A stretch of 64,000 nt of DNA from Syntrophorhabdaceae bacterium (GCA_036504895.1 DASXUJ010000088.1:1-64000), one strand, 5' to 3'. Shown: positions 1-8,905, numbered from the stretch's first letter. Notes: generated by a model not told the origin, from the sequence alone. Numbers and translations are program-made.

Positions 1-279
1 CTCACAGACCACGAGAAGGAGGGATATGTCACCATAGGCAGAGCGACTTCTTCACTGATTACCCTATAAAAATCCCCTAAAATCAGGAAACAGAGCCACG
101 GGGAAAGTGATTGCTTCACGGGTTCCGTACTCGATGTACGGCAGAGGACCAAAGCGGAGCCAGGCGGCGGAGATGGAGCATTCCCTCCGATTCAGCAGCC
201 GTCCGAGCGAACTCCTGCGCATAACCCGCAGCCTCCCCCCCCGATAGCCGTTCCGCCCGCCCCCGCAGCCCCTTATAAA
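1..279. other. Left-edge stretch without a recognisable gene
   Basis: I see no convincing coding frame, tRNA or structured RNA here. A short ATG after a good AAGGAGG sequence near position 15-27 stops after three codons. The stretch from about 180 is very C-rich. It may be intergenic DNA or the decayed end of a gene outside the window. Confidence 0.4.
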
Positions 280-309
280 TTGTAAAACCCGCCCCTTCTA
301 TCGTATAAT
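280..309 (+). promoter_or_regulatory. Sigma-70-type promoter for the gatB operon
   Basis: TTGTAA at 280-285 and a perfect TATAAT at 304-309 are separated by 18 bases. They lie about 28 bases upstream of the GTG start of gatB, giving a short leader that holds the GAGG ribosome-binding site at 327-330. Confidence 0.6.
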
Positions 310-336
310 AACGGCAATACTAGGACGAGGTGCAAT

Positions 337-1788
337 GTGAACCATAGTGATTATGAAGGCGTGATGGGGCTTGAGGTTCATGCTCATTTACTGACCGATA
401 CGAAGATATTCTGCGGCTGCTCTACCAAGTTCGGGGCCGAGCCCAACTCCCATACCTGCCCTACCTGCATGGGGCTGCCCGGCGCCCTGCCCGTGCTCAA
501 CAAGAAAGTGGTCGACTTCGCCATCAAGCTCGGCCTCGCGCTCCACTGCAGGATCAACCACAAGAGCATCTTCGCCCGGAAAAACTATTTCTACCCCGAC
601 CTCCCCAAGGGCTACCAGATCTCCCAGTACGAGCTGCCTATCTGTGAAGACGGCTACCTCGACATCGCATCGGATAGCGGGACCAAGAGAATACGGGTCA
701 AGCGCATCCACATGGAAGAAGACGCGGGCAAGCTCGTCCACGAGGCGACCATCGAGACCAGCACCTACAGCATGGTCGACTATAACCGTTCCAGCGTGCC
801 TCTGCTCGAGATCGTGAGCGAGCCCGACATCGCTACCCCCGAAGAGGCCACCGCCTATCTGAAATCGCTCCGGGACATCCTCGTCTACCTCGAGATCTGC
901 GACGGCAACATGGAGGAAGGGAGCTTCCGCTGCGACGCCAACGTATCCGTTCGCAAGGTAGGAGATCCCGAACTCGGCACCCGGGCGGAGATGAAAAACC
1001 TCAACTCCTTCCGCTATATCGAGCGGTCCCTCGCCTACGAGATCGAGCGCCAGATCGAGGTCTTGAAGAAGGGGGGCAGGATCGTCCAGGAGACGCGGCT
1101 CTTCAACGCCGACGAAGGGGTCACCTACTCGATGAGGGGCAAGGAAGAGGCCCACGACTATCGCTATTTCCCCGAGCCCGACCTCCTTCCCCTGGTGGTC
1201 GACGATGCATGGATCAGCGAGATAGGGCAGACCCTTCCCGAGCTGCCCGCGGCGAAGACGGAGCGGTTCATCACTGCCTTCGGCCTCCCCCGCTATGACG
1301 CGGAGATACTCGTCTCCGACAGGGCCCTTGCCGACTATTTCGAAGAGGCGGTCAAGCTCTTTCCCGAGCCCAAAACCGTGAGTAACTGGATAATGGGCGA
1401 GCTCCTGCGCGAGCTCAAGACAGGCAATGCCTCTCCCAAGGATGCGCCCCTCACGCCTGTGCTTCTCGCCGAGCTCCTCTGCCTCATCAAAGACGGGACC
1501 ATAAGCAACAAGATCGGAAAGGAGATCTTTCCCGAAGTCTACGCACGGTCCATCTCCCCTAAAAAGCTCGTGGAAGAGAAGGGGATGGTCCAGATCAGCG
1601 ACGAATCCTCCTTAGAGGCGAGCATTGACGCCATCCTCGCCCGCTCCCCCAAAGAGCTGGCCGATTTCCGGGCAGGCAAGGAGAAGCTTCTCGGATTCTT
1701 CGTCGGGCAGGCCATGAAGGAGACGAAGGGAAAGGCAAACCCCAAGCTCTTAAACGAGCTTCTCCTGAAGAAGCTCAAAGGAGAATAA
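337..1788 (+). CDS. gatB: Asp/Glu-tRNA(Asn/Gln) amidotransferase subunit B
   Basis: GatB is the tRNA-binding kinase subunit of the cytosolic GatCAB complex, which converts misacylated Glu-tRNA(Gln) and/or Asp-tRNA(Asn) to the correct amide form. The 483-aa protein has normal family length. It has the typical N-terminus (GLEVHAHL), the Cys-rich [11 protein letters not shown]-type stretch near residues 25-45 seen in zinc-bearing GatB proteins, the [20 protein letters not shown] block, and a C-terminal YqeY-like helical tail ([12 protein letters not shown]). The start is GTG with GAGG six bases upstream. No gatA or gatC is visible in the window. It heads an operon with mtnA, whose start lies 7 bases after this stop. 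Confidence 0.97.
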   Translation: MNHSDYEGVMGLEVHAHLLTDTKIFCGCSTKFGAEPNSHTCPTCMGLPGALPVLNKKVVDFAIKLGLALHCRINHKSIFARKNYFYPDLPKGYQISQYELPICEDGYLDIASDSGTKRIRVKRIHMEEDAGKLVHEATIETSTYSMVDYNRSSVPLLEIVSEPDIATPEEATAYLKSLRDILVYLEICDGNMEEGSFRCDANVSVRKVGDPELGTRAEMKNLNSFRYIERSLAYEIERQIEVLKKGGRIVQETRLFNADEGVTYSMRGKEEAHDYRYFPEPDLLPLVVDDAWISEIGQTLPELPAAKTERFITAFGLPRYDAEILVSDRALADYFEEAVKLFPEPKTVSNWIMGELLRELKTGNASPKDAPLTPVLLAELLCLIKDGTISNKIGKEIFPEVYARSISPKKLVEEKGMVQISDESSLEASIDAILARSPKELADFRAGKEKLLGFFVGQAMKETKGKANPKLLNELLLKKLKGE

Positions 1789-1795
1789 TTAATAA

Positions 1796-2833
1796 ATGGC
1801 TATGAAGGAGCACATCTTCTGGAAAGAAGGCTCTCTTTTTCTTCTGGATCAGCGAAAACTGCCTTTTAGTGAAGAATTCATGGAGTGCACGAAGCTCGGC
1901 CACGTGGAGGCGGCCATCAGTACGATGGTGGTGCGCGGTGCGCCGCTCATCGGCGTGGTTGCGGCCTATGGCGTGGTGATCGCCCTGGCAGGGCTCCTCT
2001 CGAAGAAGGGACGGGTCAGCCCGGCGGACATGGCGCGCGTCTCGGGCCGGCTCATCGCCACGAGACCGACTGCGGTCAATCTCGCCTGGGCGGTTGAAAG
2101 GATGAACGACGCCTATGGCCGTTGCAAGGACCACGACGCCCTCCTCGACCTCATGACCGCGGAGGCGGTAGCGATCCACGCGGAAGACGTGGAGAACAAC
2201 AGGACCCTCTCCCGTTTGGGGGCCGCACTCATTCACGACGGCGATACCATACTTACCCACTGCAACGCGGGGGCCCTCGCCACCGGCGGATACGGGACCG
2301 CTTTGGGCGTTATTCGTGCGGCCCATGAGGAAGGGAAGGGGATAAAGGTGATCGCCACGGAGACGAGGCCCTACTTTCAGGGCGCCCGTCTCACCGCCTA
2401 CGAGCTCACGGAACAGGGGATAGACGTGGAGCTGGTGCCCGACAACCACGCGGGCCTCCTTTTATATAAGCAGAAAATCGACAAGATTATCGTGGGCGCC
2501 GACAGGATCACCCGAAACGGCGATACGGCAAATAAGATCGGCACTTATATGATCGCCCTGGCGGCCCGCGAGCACGGCGTCCCCTTCTACGTCGCCGCGC
2601 CCGTCTCGACCTTTGACAGGAGTACCAGGACCGGCGGGGAGATTGTAATCGAGGAGAGGGACTCGAAAGAGGTCAAGTATCTCAGGAAAACGCCCATTAC
2701 CCTCGATTGCATCAAGGCAAGGTATTATAGCTTCGATGTGACGCCGGCCCGGTATATCTCCGCCTTCATCACGGAAAAAGGCGTCATCGAAAAGCCCTTC
2801 AAAACAGGAATTACCAGGCTCCATACGTCCTGA
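1796..2833 (+). CDS. mtnA: S-methyl-5-thioribose-1-phosphate isomerase
   Basis: MtnA isomerises methylthioribose-1-phosphate to methylthioribulose-1-phosphate in methionine salvage. Related proteins can also act on 5-deoxyribose-1-phosphate. The 345-aa protein shows the RGAP motif at about 48-51, the catalytic Cys156 in THCNAG, the ATETRP block near 188-193 and the catalytic Asp236 in VGADRI, so all active-site residues expected for the family are present. AAAGGAG at 1777-1783 serves as ribosome-binding site. It lies between gatB and a SAM-cleaving enzyme gene with 7- and 2-base gaps, so the three are probably one transcript. Confidence 0.95.
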   Translation: MAMKEHIFWKEGSLFLLDQRKLPFSEEFMECTKLGHVEAAISTMVVRGAPLIGVVAAYGVVIALAGLLSKKGRVSPADMARVSGRLIATRPTAVNLAWAVERMNDAYGRCKDHDALLDLMTAEAVAIHAEDVENNRTLSRLGAALIHDGDTILTHCNAGALATGGYGTALGVIRAAHEEGKGIKVIATETRPYFQGARLTAYELTEQGIDVELVPDNHAGLLLYKQKIDKIIVGADRITRNGDTANKIGTYMIALAAREHGVPFYVAAPVSTFDRSTRTGGEIVIEERDSKEVKYLRKTPITLDCIKARYYSFDVTPARYISAFITEKGVIEKPFKTGITRLHTS

Positions 2834-2835
2834 CC

Positions 2836-3603
2836 GTGAAGATCATCACCCTTCTTACCGATTTCGGCTTGAAGGATGCCTACGTGGGCATCATGAAGGG
2901 AGTGATCGCCTCCATCAACCCCGATGCGACTGTCATCGATATCACCCATGAAATTGAATCACAGGATATAACCGAAGCGGCATTCATGATCGGCGATTAC
3001 TTCCGCTGGTTCGAAGAGGGGAGCATCCATGCGGCCATAGTCGATCCTACTGTCGGCAGTGCGAGGAGACCCATTATCCTGGTGAGTGAGGGCCGTTATT
3101 TCGTGGGGCCCGACAACGGCATCTTCACCCTTGTGATGGGCGAAGCCCCTGAAGTCTATGTAGTTGAGAATCAGGCGTTTATGCACCTGCCGGTGAGCGC
3201 CACATTTCACGGCAGAGACATCTTCTCCCCCGCGGCCGCCCACCTTTCACGGGGAATTATGCCCCGGGAGTTCGGTCCCGCCCTACACGATCCTGTCACC
3301 CTGCCCGGACTTCTTCCCGAAATGGAAGAAAATCTCATAAGAGGAAAGATCGTGCGATTCGACAGGTTCGGGAACGGCATCACCAACATTTCCGGAGAGA
3401 GGATCAAGCCTTTCCTCGCGGCTCCTTTCGTGATAGAGACGGGTGGGATGGAATTCCACGCCTTATCCCGCAGCTATTATGAACAGGAGGTCACGTGCCT
3501 CATCGGCAGCTCGGGATACCTCGAATTCGGCGTTTTCAAGGGAAGCTTCCAAGCTTTCGCGGCGGCGGTAAAGGGCCAGGAGGTGAGGATTAGAGCCACA
3601 TAG
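2836..3603 (+). CDS. SAM hydroxide adenosyltransferase (DUF62 family)
   Basis: The 255-aa protein belongs to the S-adenosyl-L-methionine hydrolase/halogenase superfamily (DUF62). Family members that are not halogenases split SAM with hydroxide to adenosine and methionine. The N-terminus has the family signature LLTDFGLKDAYVG, followed by the VDPTVG and VGPDNGIF blocks that form the SAM site. FHGRDIFSPAAAHL and the RFDRFGN...TNI block are also characteristic. The start is GTG two bases after the mtnA stop, which implies translational coupling. Its pairing with mtnA makes sense as both act on SAM/methionine-derived compounds, but the physiological purpose is not known to me. Confidence 0.88.
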   Translation: MKIITLLTDFGLKDAYVGIMKGVIASINPDATVIDITHEIESQDITEAAFMIGDYFRWFEEGSIHAAIVDPTVGSARRPIILVSEGRYFVGPDNGIFTLVMGEAPEVYVVENQAFMHLPVSATFHGRDIFSPAAAHLSRGIMPREFGPALHDPVTLPGLLPEMEENLIRGKIVRFDRFGNGITNISGERIKPFLAAPFVIETGGMEFHALSRSYYEQEVTCLIGSSGYLEFGVFKGSFQAFAAAVKGQEVRIRAT

Positions 3604-3769
3604 CGGCACATCTTCCTTTTTCGGCGTTTGGAGGCACTATTTATTCAGGATAGTCGCGCATCGAACTTATGTATACAAAATATTTAAAAAAACCTTAAGA
3701 AATCCCATAGTGAGACCGATAAACCCTTTCAGGAATGTTTCATTCCACACTACACTAAGGGGGTTAGAA

Positions 3770-4012
3770 ATGAAAAAAACGGTATGTGTTCTGTCGGCAC
3801 TCATCATGTTTTCACTGGTATTCGGAACTCTGACGCAGGCAGCGGCGCCCCAGGAGGGCAAAATGTTCGCTGAATTGAGCATGGATAAGACTCCGCTCGT
3901 AAAAGACTCGGGCTCCATATCGGGTCCCAACTCCATTCCGGGACTTACTCCGGTATATGCTCCGGGCTATGCCTATAATTCCGCGTACAATCCCGGCTAT
4001 TATCCGTATTGA
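3770..4012 (+). CDS. Small exported protein with Tyr/Pro/Gly-rich tail
   Basis: No family recognised. The 80-aa protein starts with MKKTVCVLSALIMFSL, a typical Sec signal peptide likely cut after the TQAAA stretch. The mature part is about 55 residues and ends with a repetitive Tyr/Pro/Gly/Asn tail (APGYAYNSAYNPGYYPY). The ATG at 3770 follows AAGGGGG at 3757-3763; an in-frame GTG at 3710 would place extra residues before the signal peptide and is less likely. A terminator follows 90 bases downstream. A surface or periplasmic role is only an inference from the tail. Confidence 0.65.
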   Translation: MKKTVCVLSALIMFSLVFGTLTQAAAPQEGKMFAELSMDKTPLVKDSGSISGPNSIPGLTPVYAPGYAYNSAYNPGYYPY

Positions 4013-4102
4013 TCACAGGTCGGAACTCGGGTCCTTATACTACCCCCGCTAAAATAGTGGGAGAGAAAGTTCAGGAGACCGTCAGACCATGGAATTGCTC
4101 CT

Positions 4103-4140
4103 AATCGGGGACCGGTACCACCGGCCCCCGATTTGTTTAT
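4103..4140 (+). terminator. Rho-independent terminator
   Basis: AATCGGGG at 4103-4110 pairs with CCCCGATT at 4126-4133, with further inner pairing of CCGGT and ACCGG. The hairpin is followed by TTTGTTTAT. It lies about 90 bases after the small exported protein gene. Confidence 0.75.
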
Positions 4141-4205
4141 AATCGTATTCTTCCTTTTGGACCGAATCAAAAATCGAATCTGATGTATTTTCCGAATTGG
4201 GTGGC

Positions 4206-4402
4206 CACGGAGTCGCAAGGGTTTCATGCTCCCCGCTTCGGCTGCGCCTGTTACCCACCAAGGCCCGTCGAGCACTCAGCCACCCAATTCGTCGTACCTC
4301 CTCAACACGAGTGGCTGCCCTTCGGGCCGTTCCTGCTCTCCAAGCGGGAGACCCAACAGCGCTCGCAAGGCGCAGGGAGCATGAAACCCTCCCGACTCCG
4401 TG
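4206..4402. repeat. 197-bp element with 28-bp terminal inverted repeats
   Basis: The left end (4206-4233, starting CACGGAGTCG) and right end (4375-4402, ending CGACTCCGTG) are inverted copies matching at 26 of 28 positions. The interior continues to pair imperfectly and carries no credible gene. The architecture is that of a MITE or large REP-like element. The rest of the gene-free stretch 4141-4583 shows nothing else I can name. Confidence 0.6.
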
Positions 4403-4583
4403 AAGCAGGACCAGGGGAACATTTAGTCCCGCATAAACCACATGAACACCTGACAGCGGCTGGTAGGGATCGGGGGGATCAGATAAGATAATCTGTGTGC
4501 CGGCATTATTAATGCGCGTAAGGTGGGTCGGGACTCCCGTGGTAAGGACGCCTATCCGCGCCTACCATATAGTGAATGAATTA

Positions 4584-5717
4584 TTATCTCATGGCATTTA
4601 ATGCAGTGCCTATGCTCAGGCCGAGCTGGACGAGGTTGAAATTGCCCTGGGCGTTGGTGGAAATGGCGACGGCTACGTCGGCGCCCTTGAAATAGAGGAA
4701 ATAGGCGAAGAAACCGGAGATGCCCCCGCTCTTGGTATAGACCCATTCCGTTTTGCCCGCCATTTTTATCAGCTCCCAGCAGTAGCCGAAAGAGGAGTCT
4801 CCGCCGGTGCCCGGATTCACATAGGGGGTCCCGTTGTTGAGGATAGTCTGTTCCATCATCTCGTCGATAGTCCCCCGGGTGAGAAGCACGCCGGGGGTGA
4901 AGGCCTTCTGGAATTTCACCACCTCAGCGGGAGTGGAAAGGAAATCCCCGGTGGCAAAGGGCGCCACCACGCTTACAAACGTGGCGTTCACGGTCTTGCC
5001 ATTGTCGACCGTATAGCCCGAGACCCGATGAGGCACGAGATCCGTGTCGCTGCCCACTCCGGTCTTCCTCATGCCAAGGGGCGTCACCACGTTTTCGGCG
5101 ATAAATTCACTGTACGCCTTGCCCGAGACCTGCTCGATGATCAGGCCCAGGAGCACGAAATTCGTATTACTGTACACGGCATCGGTGCCGGTGGCGAAGT
5201 CGAGGCTTCCTTTTGCATTGATGTAGTCGGTGGTGAGGGTGACAAGCTCCCCAGGGGTCCAGTCCTTCGCCCGGTTGGCGTCATATCCTTCGATCTCCGA
5301 GAAATCGGGGATGCCGGAGGTGTGCTGGAGAAGGTTCTTGATAGTGATCTGGTCCGCGTAGGGAAAGGCGGGAAGATAGGAGGAGAGCTTGTCATTGACG
5401 GAAAGAAGCCCCCGGTCCTTCAGGACGAGAATGCCCAGGGTCGTGAAAAGCTTGGAGACCGACGCGATCCTGAAGATACTGTCCGATCGCATCAGGCTGT
5501 TGAGCTCCAGGTTCGCCTTCCCATGGACGTAGAGGGAATGCTGGTTCCGTTTCTTGACGCTCACCACGAGCCCGGGCAGGTTATTGTCCTTGAAATAAGA
5601 GTGTATGATCTGTGCCACCGTCTGCCGGGCCTCTGCATGGGCGGGAGGGGCACTTATCAGGGTAAGGCCGATAAAGGCAAGGGCAATAAGAAGGCATAAA
5701 GTCTTTCTGAAGTTCAT
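4584..5717 (-). CDS. Exported serine hydrolase, beta-lactamase fold (class C/EstB-like)
   Basis: This 377-aa protein is a member of the beta-lactamase/D-Ala-D-Ala carboxypeptidase/esterase superfamily. A signal peptide covers about residues 1-28 (ends PPAHA). The nucleophile motif is Ser86-Val-Ser-Lys89, the second motif is Tyr182-Ser-Asn184, and a TKSGG motif near residue 330 takes the place of the usual KTG/HxG. It should act in the periplasm. The true substrate (peptidoglycan peptide, ester or lactam) cannot be told from sequence, so calling it a resistance gene would be unsafe. AAGGAG lies just upstream of the ATG at 5717. The gene stands alone. Confidence 0.85.
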   Translation of the reverse strand: MNFRKTLCLLIALAFIGLTLISAPPAHAEARQTVAQIIHSYFKDNNLPGLVVSVKKRNQHSLYVHGKANLELNSLMRSDSIFRIASVSKLFTTLGILVLKDRGLLSVNDKLSSYLPAFPYADQITIKNLLQHTSGIPDFSEIEGYDANRAKDWTPGELVTLTTDYINAKGSLDFATGTDAVYSNTNFVLLGLIIEQVSGKAYSEFIAENVVTPLGMRKTGVGSDTDLVPHRVSGYTVDNGKTVNATFVSVVAPFATGDFLSTPAEVVKFQKAFTPGVLLTRGTIDEMMEQTILNNGTPYVNPGTGGDSSFGYCWELIKMAGKTEWVYTKSGGISGFFAYFLYFKGADVAVAISTNAQGNFNLVQLGLSIGTALNAMR

Positions 5718-5824
5718 TTCTTCTCCTTGCGCGGGATGAGCGTATCAATAGAATTATCGTGTGTGCGGGCAGGGACTTAAGCAAAGAGGGGAGGGAAAGA
5801 AATGCTGGTGTTCACGTGGACGGT

Positions 5825-5953
5825 CACTGGAAAAAGGGAAATGGCCCATATGCACCACCAGGTTCCGCTTAGGCCTTCTGGCGTATGAATATACGCCGAC
5901 AGGCTCTAATGCTCATCTGGCGGCCCATCTGAACCATCGCCCTTTTTCCAGTG
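5825..5953. repeat. 129-nt long-hairpin element
   Basis: Perfect 14-base inverted ends, CACTGGAAAAAGGG at 5825-5838 and its complement at 5940-5953, enclose a series of shorter nested pairings: CCACCAG with CTGGCGG, GGCCT with AGGCT, and GGCGTAT with ATACGCC around a GAAT loop. The whole can fold into one long imperfect hairpin. No coding frame is convincing. It could be a small structured RNA or a MITE-like element. Confidence 0.5.
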
Positions 5954-5963
5954 CCCACTGCAG

Positions 5964-6000
5964 CCGGCATTCTATTAATCCAGGATTAATAGAATGCCGG
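5964..6000. repeat. Perfect 17-bp inverted repeat, 3-base loop
   Basis: CCGGCATTCTATTAATC at 5964-5980 is followed by CAG and then its exact complement at 5984-6000. There is no T-run after it, so it is not a standard terminator. It lies 10 bases from the 129-nt hairpin element. Beyond these two structures I see nothing in 5718-6324. Confidence 0.6.
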
Positions 6001-6324
6001 GGCAAAGAATTGAGGGTTCGGAGGGGACGGCGGTGTCTGGGTGTTATGGCTATCCGCGGGTAAGGCGGGTCCAGGGCATGGGCAGCTATTTATTGGGCAT
6101 GTACGCAACTATATTGATAAATAAATTTGATAATTTAATGAGCGTCCCTAATTCACTCATTGCCGGACATCTGTCCGTCAGCAGCGCCCCCTATCAGGTT
6201 GGATCAAATGCGTATTAGAATGAACGGAAGTCAGCACCACTGTCAGCGATGCTCAGGAAATAAAGAAACATTTTTGTTGCGAATCGGTTTCTTAGGTGAT
6301 GCCCTATCACCCGAAGATGCCCCT

Positions 6325-6525
6325 TCAGGCTTTTCTCTTGGTCGCCTTCGGCTTTTTGCTGGAAGTTATTTTTCCCTGTCCGGCTTTGGAATGTTTCTTC
6401 TCCTTTGTCCAGGTCTGCGTCGTAAAGTCGTTGTTTTGAACACGATCTATTGCGAAAGCATTCCAGGGAAATAATGATGCAGCAAATATAATGATGCCGA
6501 ACACGGCAAAGCGTCTCTTTAACAT
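6325..6525 (-). CDS. Small exported basic protein, function unknown
   Basis: The 66-aa product begins MLKRRFAVFGIIIFAASLF, a signal peptide ending near NAFA. The mature part of about 40 residues is rich in Lys, Thr and Ser and ends SSKKPKATKRKA. AGAGGAA precedes the ATG. A second gene of similar design (signal peptide plus Lys-rich tail) is at 45320-45565. It has no recognisable domain. Confidence 0.5.
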   Translation of the reverse strand: MLKRRFAVFGIIIFAASLFPWNAFAIDRVQNNDFTTQTWTKEKKHSKAGQGKITSSKKPKATKRKA

Positions 6526-6701
6526 GGGGTTCCTCTGTGCCTATTGATATTGAATTATAGCAGAAATATTCCGGCTATTCCACTCTCCTCGACCTGCCGC
6601 TCAGCCTCGATATCTTGCACAAGGGTACAAATTCATTCTCGCGTGGTAGTCTATCAGACGTCCGCGCTGTTTGCAGTTGTCCCTCAGAACTAATTATCTA
6701 G

Positions 6702-7127
6702 CTATGTCCCCATCGCTAGCCCTATTTTTGAATCTTCAAAGAGAACATGACATAGCTTGGTAGGTGTTTTGGTTTCGCATTCCCAAATAATAATTATATG
6801 CCAACCCGAATTTTCAAGTTCTTTCTGTATCTTAGCGTCTCGTTCTATATTTTGGCGAAATTTGTCTTCCCAGAATTTTTTGTGAGTACCGGGAACGGTC
6901 GCTCTTTTACAGCCTGCATGTTGGTGCCAAAAGCAACCGTGCACAAAAATACAAATTTTATATTTGGCGAGCACGATATCCGGTTTACCGGGTAATTTCT
7001 TTGCGTGCAAACGAAATCGATATCCCATGGCATGAAGCAACCGACGCACCGTTAATTCCGGAGAAGTATTTTTTCCTCGCACCGCAGCCATATTGCTGGA
7101 TCGCTTGTCTGGAGAAAGTCTGTCCAT
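6702..7127 (-). CDS. vsr: Very short patch repair endonuclease (Vsr)
   Basis: Vsr nicks the T of T:G mismatches produced by deamination of 5-methylcytosine and normally accompanies a C5 methyltransferase. The 141-aa protein has the family signature MDRLSPDKRSSNMAAVRGKNT, the PD-(D/E)xK-like GKPDIV with the metal-binding Asp50, and the FVHGCFWHQH block (61-70) with conserved His and aromatic residues. It is the last gene of the four-gene operon read from about 13.0 kb, 5 bases after the receiver-protein gene. The matching methyltransferase is two genes upstream. Whether it is a repair enzyme here or has been recruited as an effector cannot be decided from sequence. Confidence 0.95.
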   Translation of the reverse strand: MDRLSPDKRSSNMAAVRGKNTSPELTVRRLLHAMGYRFRLHAKKLPGKPDIVLAKYKICIFVHGCFWHQHAGCKRATVPGTHKKFWEDKFRQNIERDAKIQKELENSGWHIIIIWECETKTPTKLCHVLFEDSKIGLAMGT

Positions 7128-7132
7128 TTTTG

Positions 7133-8905
7133 CTATCCTGAAAGTGCTTTGAAATTAATTCCTAAGCCAGGGCGAGAAAGAAAAATACCTATACGTTGAA
7201 GCAAGTTAAGTGCATATTCTGAGCGAAGTTGAGCTAGAGCAGATGCTTCGCTCCAACAAAGGCCTAGCACTCCATCTTTTTGGTCAATCCAACCTACGCT
7301 GAGATTTGTGCCTTCATGAAACCTTCCCCTATTGCCAGCCAGCATTTGCTTCCATTCGGGATTTGAAATTATATCGCCCTCTTTATGAATGCTGAAAGCC
7401 TCTATATTTCCTCCTATTTGAAGAAAAAGATAAATGTTCTTAGTAGCATTTCTTAAAGCATTATTACGCGTTATTCTGTGAAGCTGCACAGCTATAAATG
7501 GACGACAATCTGCAAGGCTTGAATCTAATGTCCGATCTGGAACCATATCGCAAGCAGGAGATAGGCAGATCCAAAGTCCTTCTTCCTGACCTATGATATT
7601 AAAAACATGGCCGGTTGTTAAATGTGATCTATCAATCGGTTTTGTGCTTGTAAACCAATTAAAGGACATCAGAGTGTCGGGCGAGCCAACATCCGTTTTG
7701 TCAAGACCGCACTCACTTATTACCTCACCCGTGTCCAATCTGGCAAAACTTGCATATAATCGTTCCGCAAAATCGCTGAGGGTTGATTGCAGTTGGTCCC
7801 CAAGCGCCTCCCAGTGCCTCTCTATTGTGTTATAAATAATGCCTTTTTGATCGACCGGATCAGGTTCGAGAAAATCACTTAACCATTCCACTTGAATATG
7901 TTTATTGCGGAGGATTGCCGCCTCAGCGATTACTCCATGTTGGTCAATTTCAGTTCTCATTTTAGCTAATAAAAGGCGGTGAGGCGACGGAAATGATGTT
8001 CTTATGGCCTCTAATAACTTGCACTCAAAGGATTCTGGAGAGTGCGATTTTGAGAGCACCGTCACAAATAACCGGTCGGTTCTTATCCAATTAATGTCAC
8101 CTGAATTGCTGACCTGAACCCCTCCAAGATCGTGCGAGGAAAACTTTTTCGTAAGTTTCCCCTGTTTTTGCAGTAAGAGCCACTTGGCGAGATCCCTTGG
8201 ATTAATTTTGACTTCTCTGGGTCTTGATTTCCAAAGGTCGATGATTCTCGATCCCTCGGGTGTCCCCAGGAGGGCGGCACAAATTTCTGTGTTTCGTGTT
8301 CTTACTTGCAGATATGTACTCTCCGAGATTTCTCTGTCAAGCAATGAGATGATTTCTTCTGTTTCATTTTCCCATTGCTCCAAAGCATTGTTCAATGATT
8401 CCTGTTCGTCCTCTGTTAAACGCAATGCAGCATCAGGATAAGACAGGCCTAATGCAATTTCGCGGACTACCATCTCAAGATCGTCTTTCGTATGGACAAT
8501 AACCAAATTAAAGTGATCGTTTTCAGCAAGCTTCCTCAATATGTTTATCGCCGCCTCGCCTTTTACTCCTAGACTGTCCTCGAGATTGTAATCTAGTATT
8601 AGTAAATCGGAATGATGCAGATGCGGCGCGAACACTTCCTCCTTTGCAACAGTTATTTTCCTACCGTCATGAACATCGACAAGCCACGGACTTTCTTTCT
8701 TTCTGGCAAATTCGAGAAGTTGACGAACATGCTCAACATCTTGATTTTTACCCTTCCAGGCACCTTCCAGGTTCAATTCTTTTGCAGCAAAACTATCCAA
8801 TGTAGGGTACTCATCATCAATGACAATAACCGTTCTAATCGGGTCAATAAAAACTTCTTGGATAAGTTGATCATAACCCACGATTGATTCCGTATAATTA
8901 CTCAT
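7133..8905 (-). CDS. Receiver-domain protein of a methylase/GHKL island
   Basis: The 590-aa protein starts MSNYTES at 8905, overlapping the GHKL gene by 8 bases (AAGGGG lies just upstream); a longer in-frame reading back to 8974 lies inside that gene. An N-terminal receiver domain spans about residues 22-160: VIVIDDE with acidic residues Asp30/Asp31, LLILDYNLED with the expected phospho-acceptor Asp105, and VIVHTKDD with Thr139. The remaining ~430 residues match no domain I recognise; a WICLSPACDMVPD segment near residue 470 stands out. There is no DNA-binding HTH. Position directly after a histidine kinase-like ATPase gene suggests that ATPase phosphorylates it. Confidence 0.75.
   Translation of the reverse strand: MSNYTESIVGYDQLIQEVFIDPIRTVIVIDDEYPTLDSFAAKELNLEGAWKGKNQDVEHVRQLLEFARKKESPWLVDVHDGRKITVAKEEVFAPHLHHSDLLILDYNLEDSLGVKGEAAINILRKLAENDHFNLVIVHTKDDLEMVVREIALGLSYPDAALRLTEDEQESLNNALEQWENETEEIISLLDREISESTYLQVRTRNTEICAALLGTPEGSRIIDLWKSRPREVKINPRDLAKWLLLQKQGKLTKKFSSHDLGGVQVSNSGDINWIRTDRLFVTVLSKSHSPESFECKLLEAIRTSFPSPHRLLLAKMRTEIDQHGVIAEAAILRNKHIQVEWLSDFLEPDPVDQKGIIYNTIERHWEALGDQLQSTLSDFAERLYASFARLDTGEVISECGLDKTDVGSPDTLMSFNWFTSTKPIDRSHLTTGHVFNIIGQEEGLWICLSPACDMVPDRTLDSSLADCRPFIAVQLHRITRNNALRNATKNIYLFLQIGGNIEAFSIHKEGDIISNPEWKQMLAGNRGRFHEGTNLSVGWIDQKDGVLGLCWSEASALAQLRSEYALNLLQRIGIFLSRPGLGINFKALSG

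Noticed and set aside
388-1155. Long minus-strand frame inside gatB
   Set aside because: High-G+C shadow frame; gatB is unmistakable. The same holds for long antisense frames in the glycosyltransferase, kinase and mtnA genes.
5761-6218. Overlapping plus-strand ORFs after the serine hydrolase gene
   Set aside because: They cross the hairpin element and palindrome, have no ribosome-binding sites and no protein-like composition.
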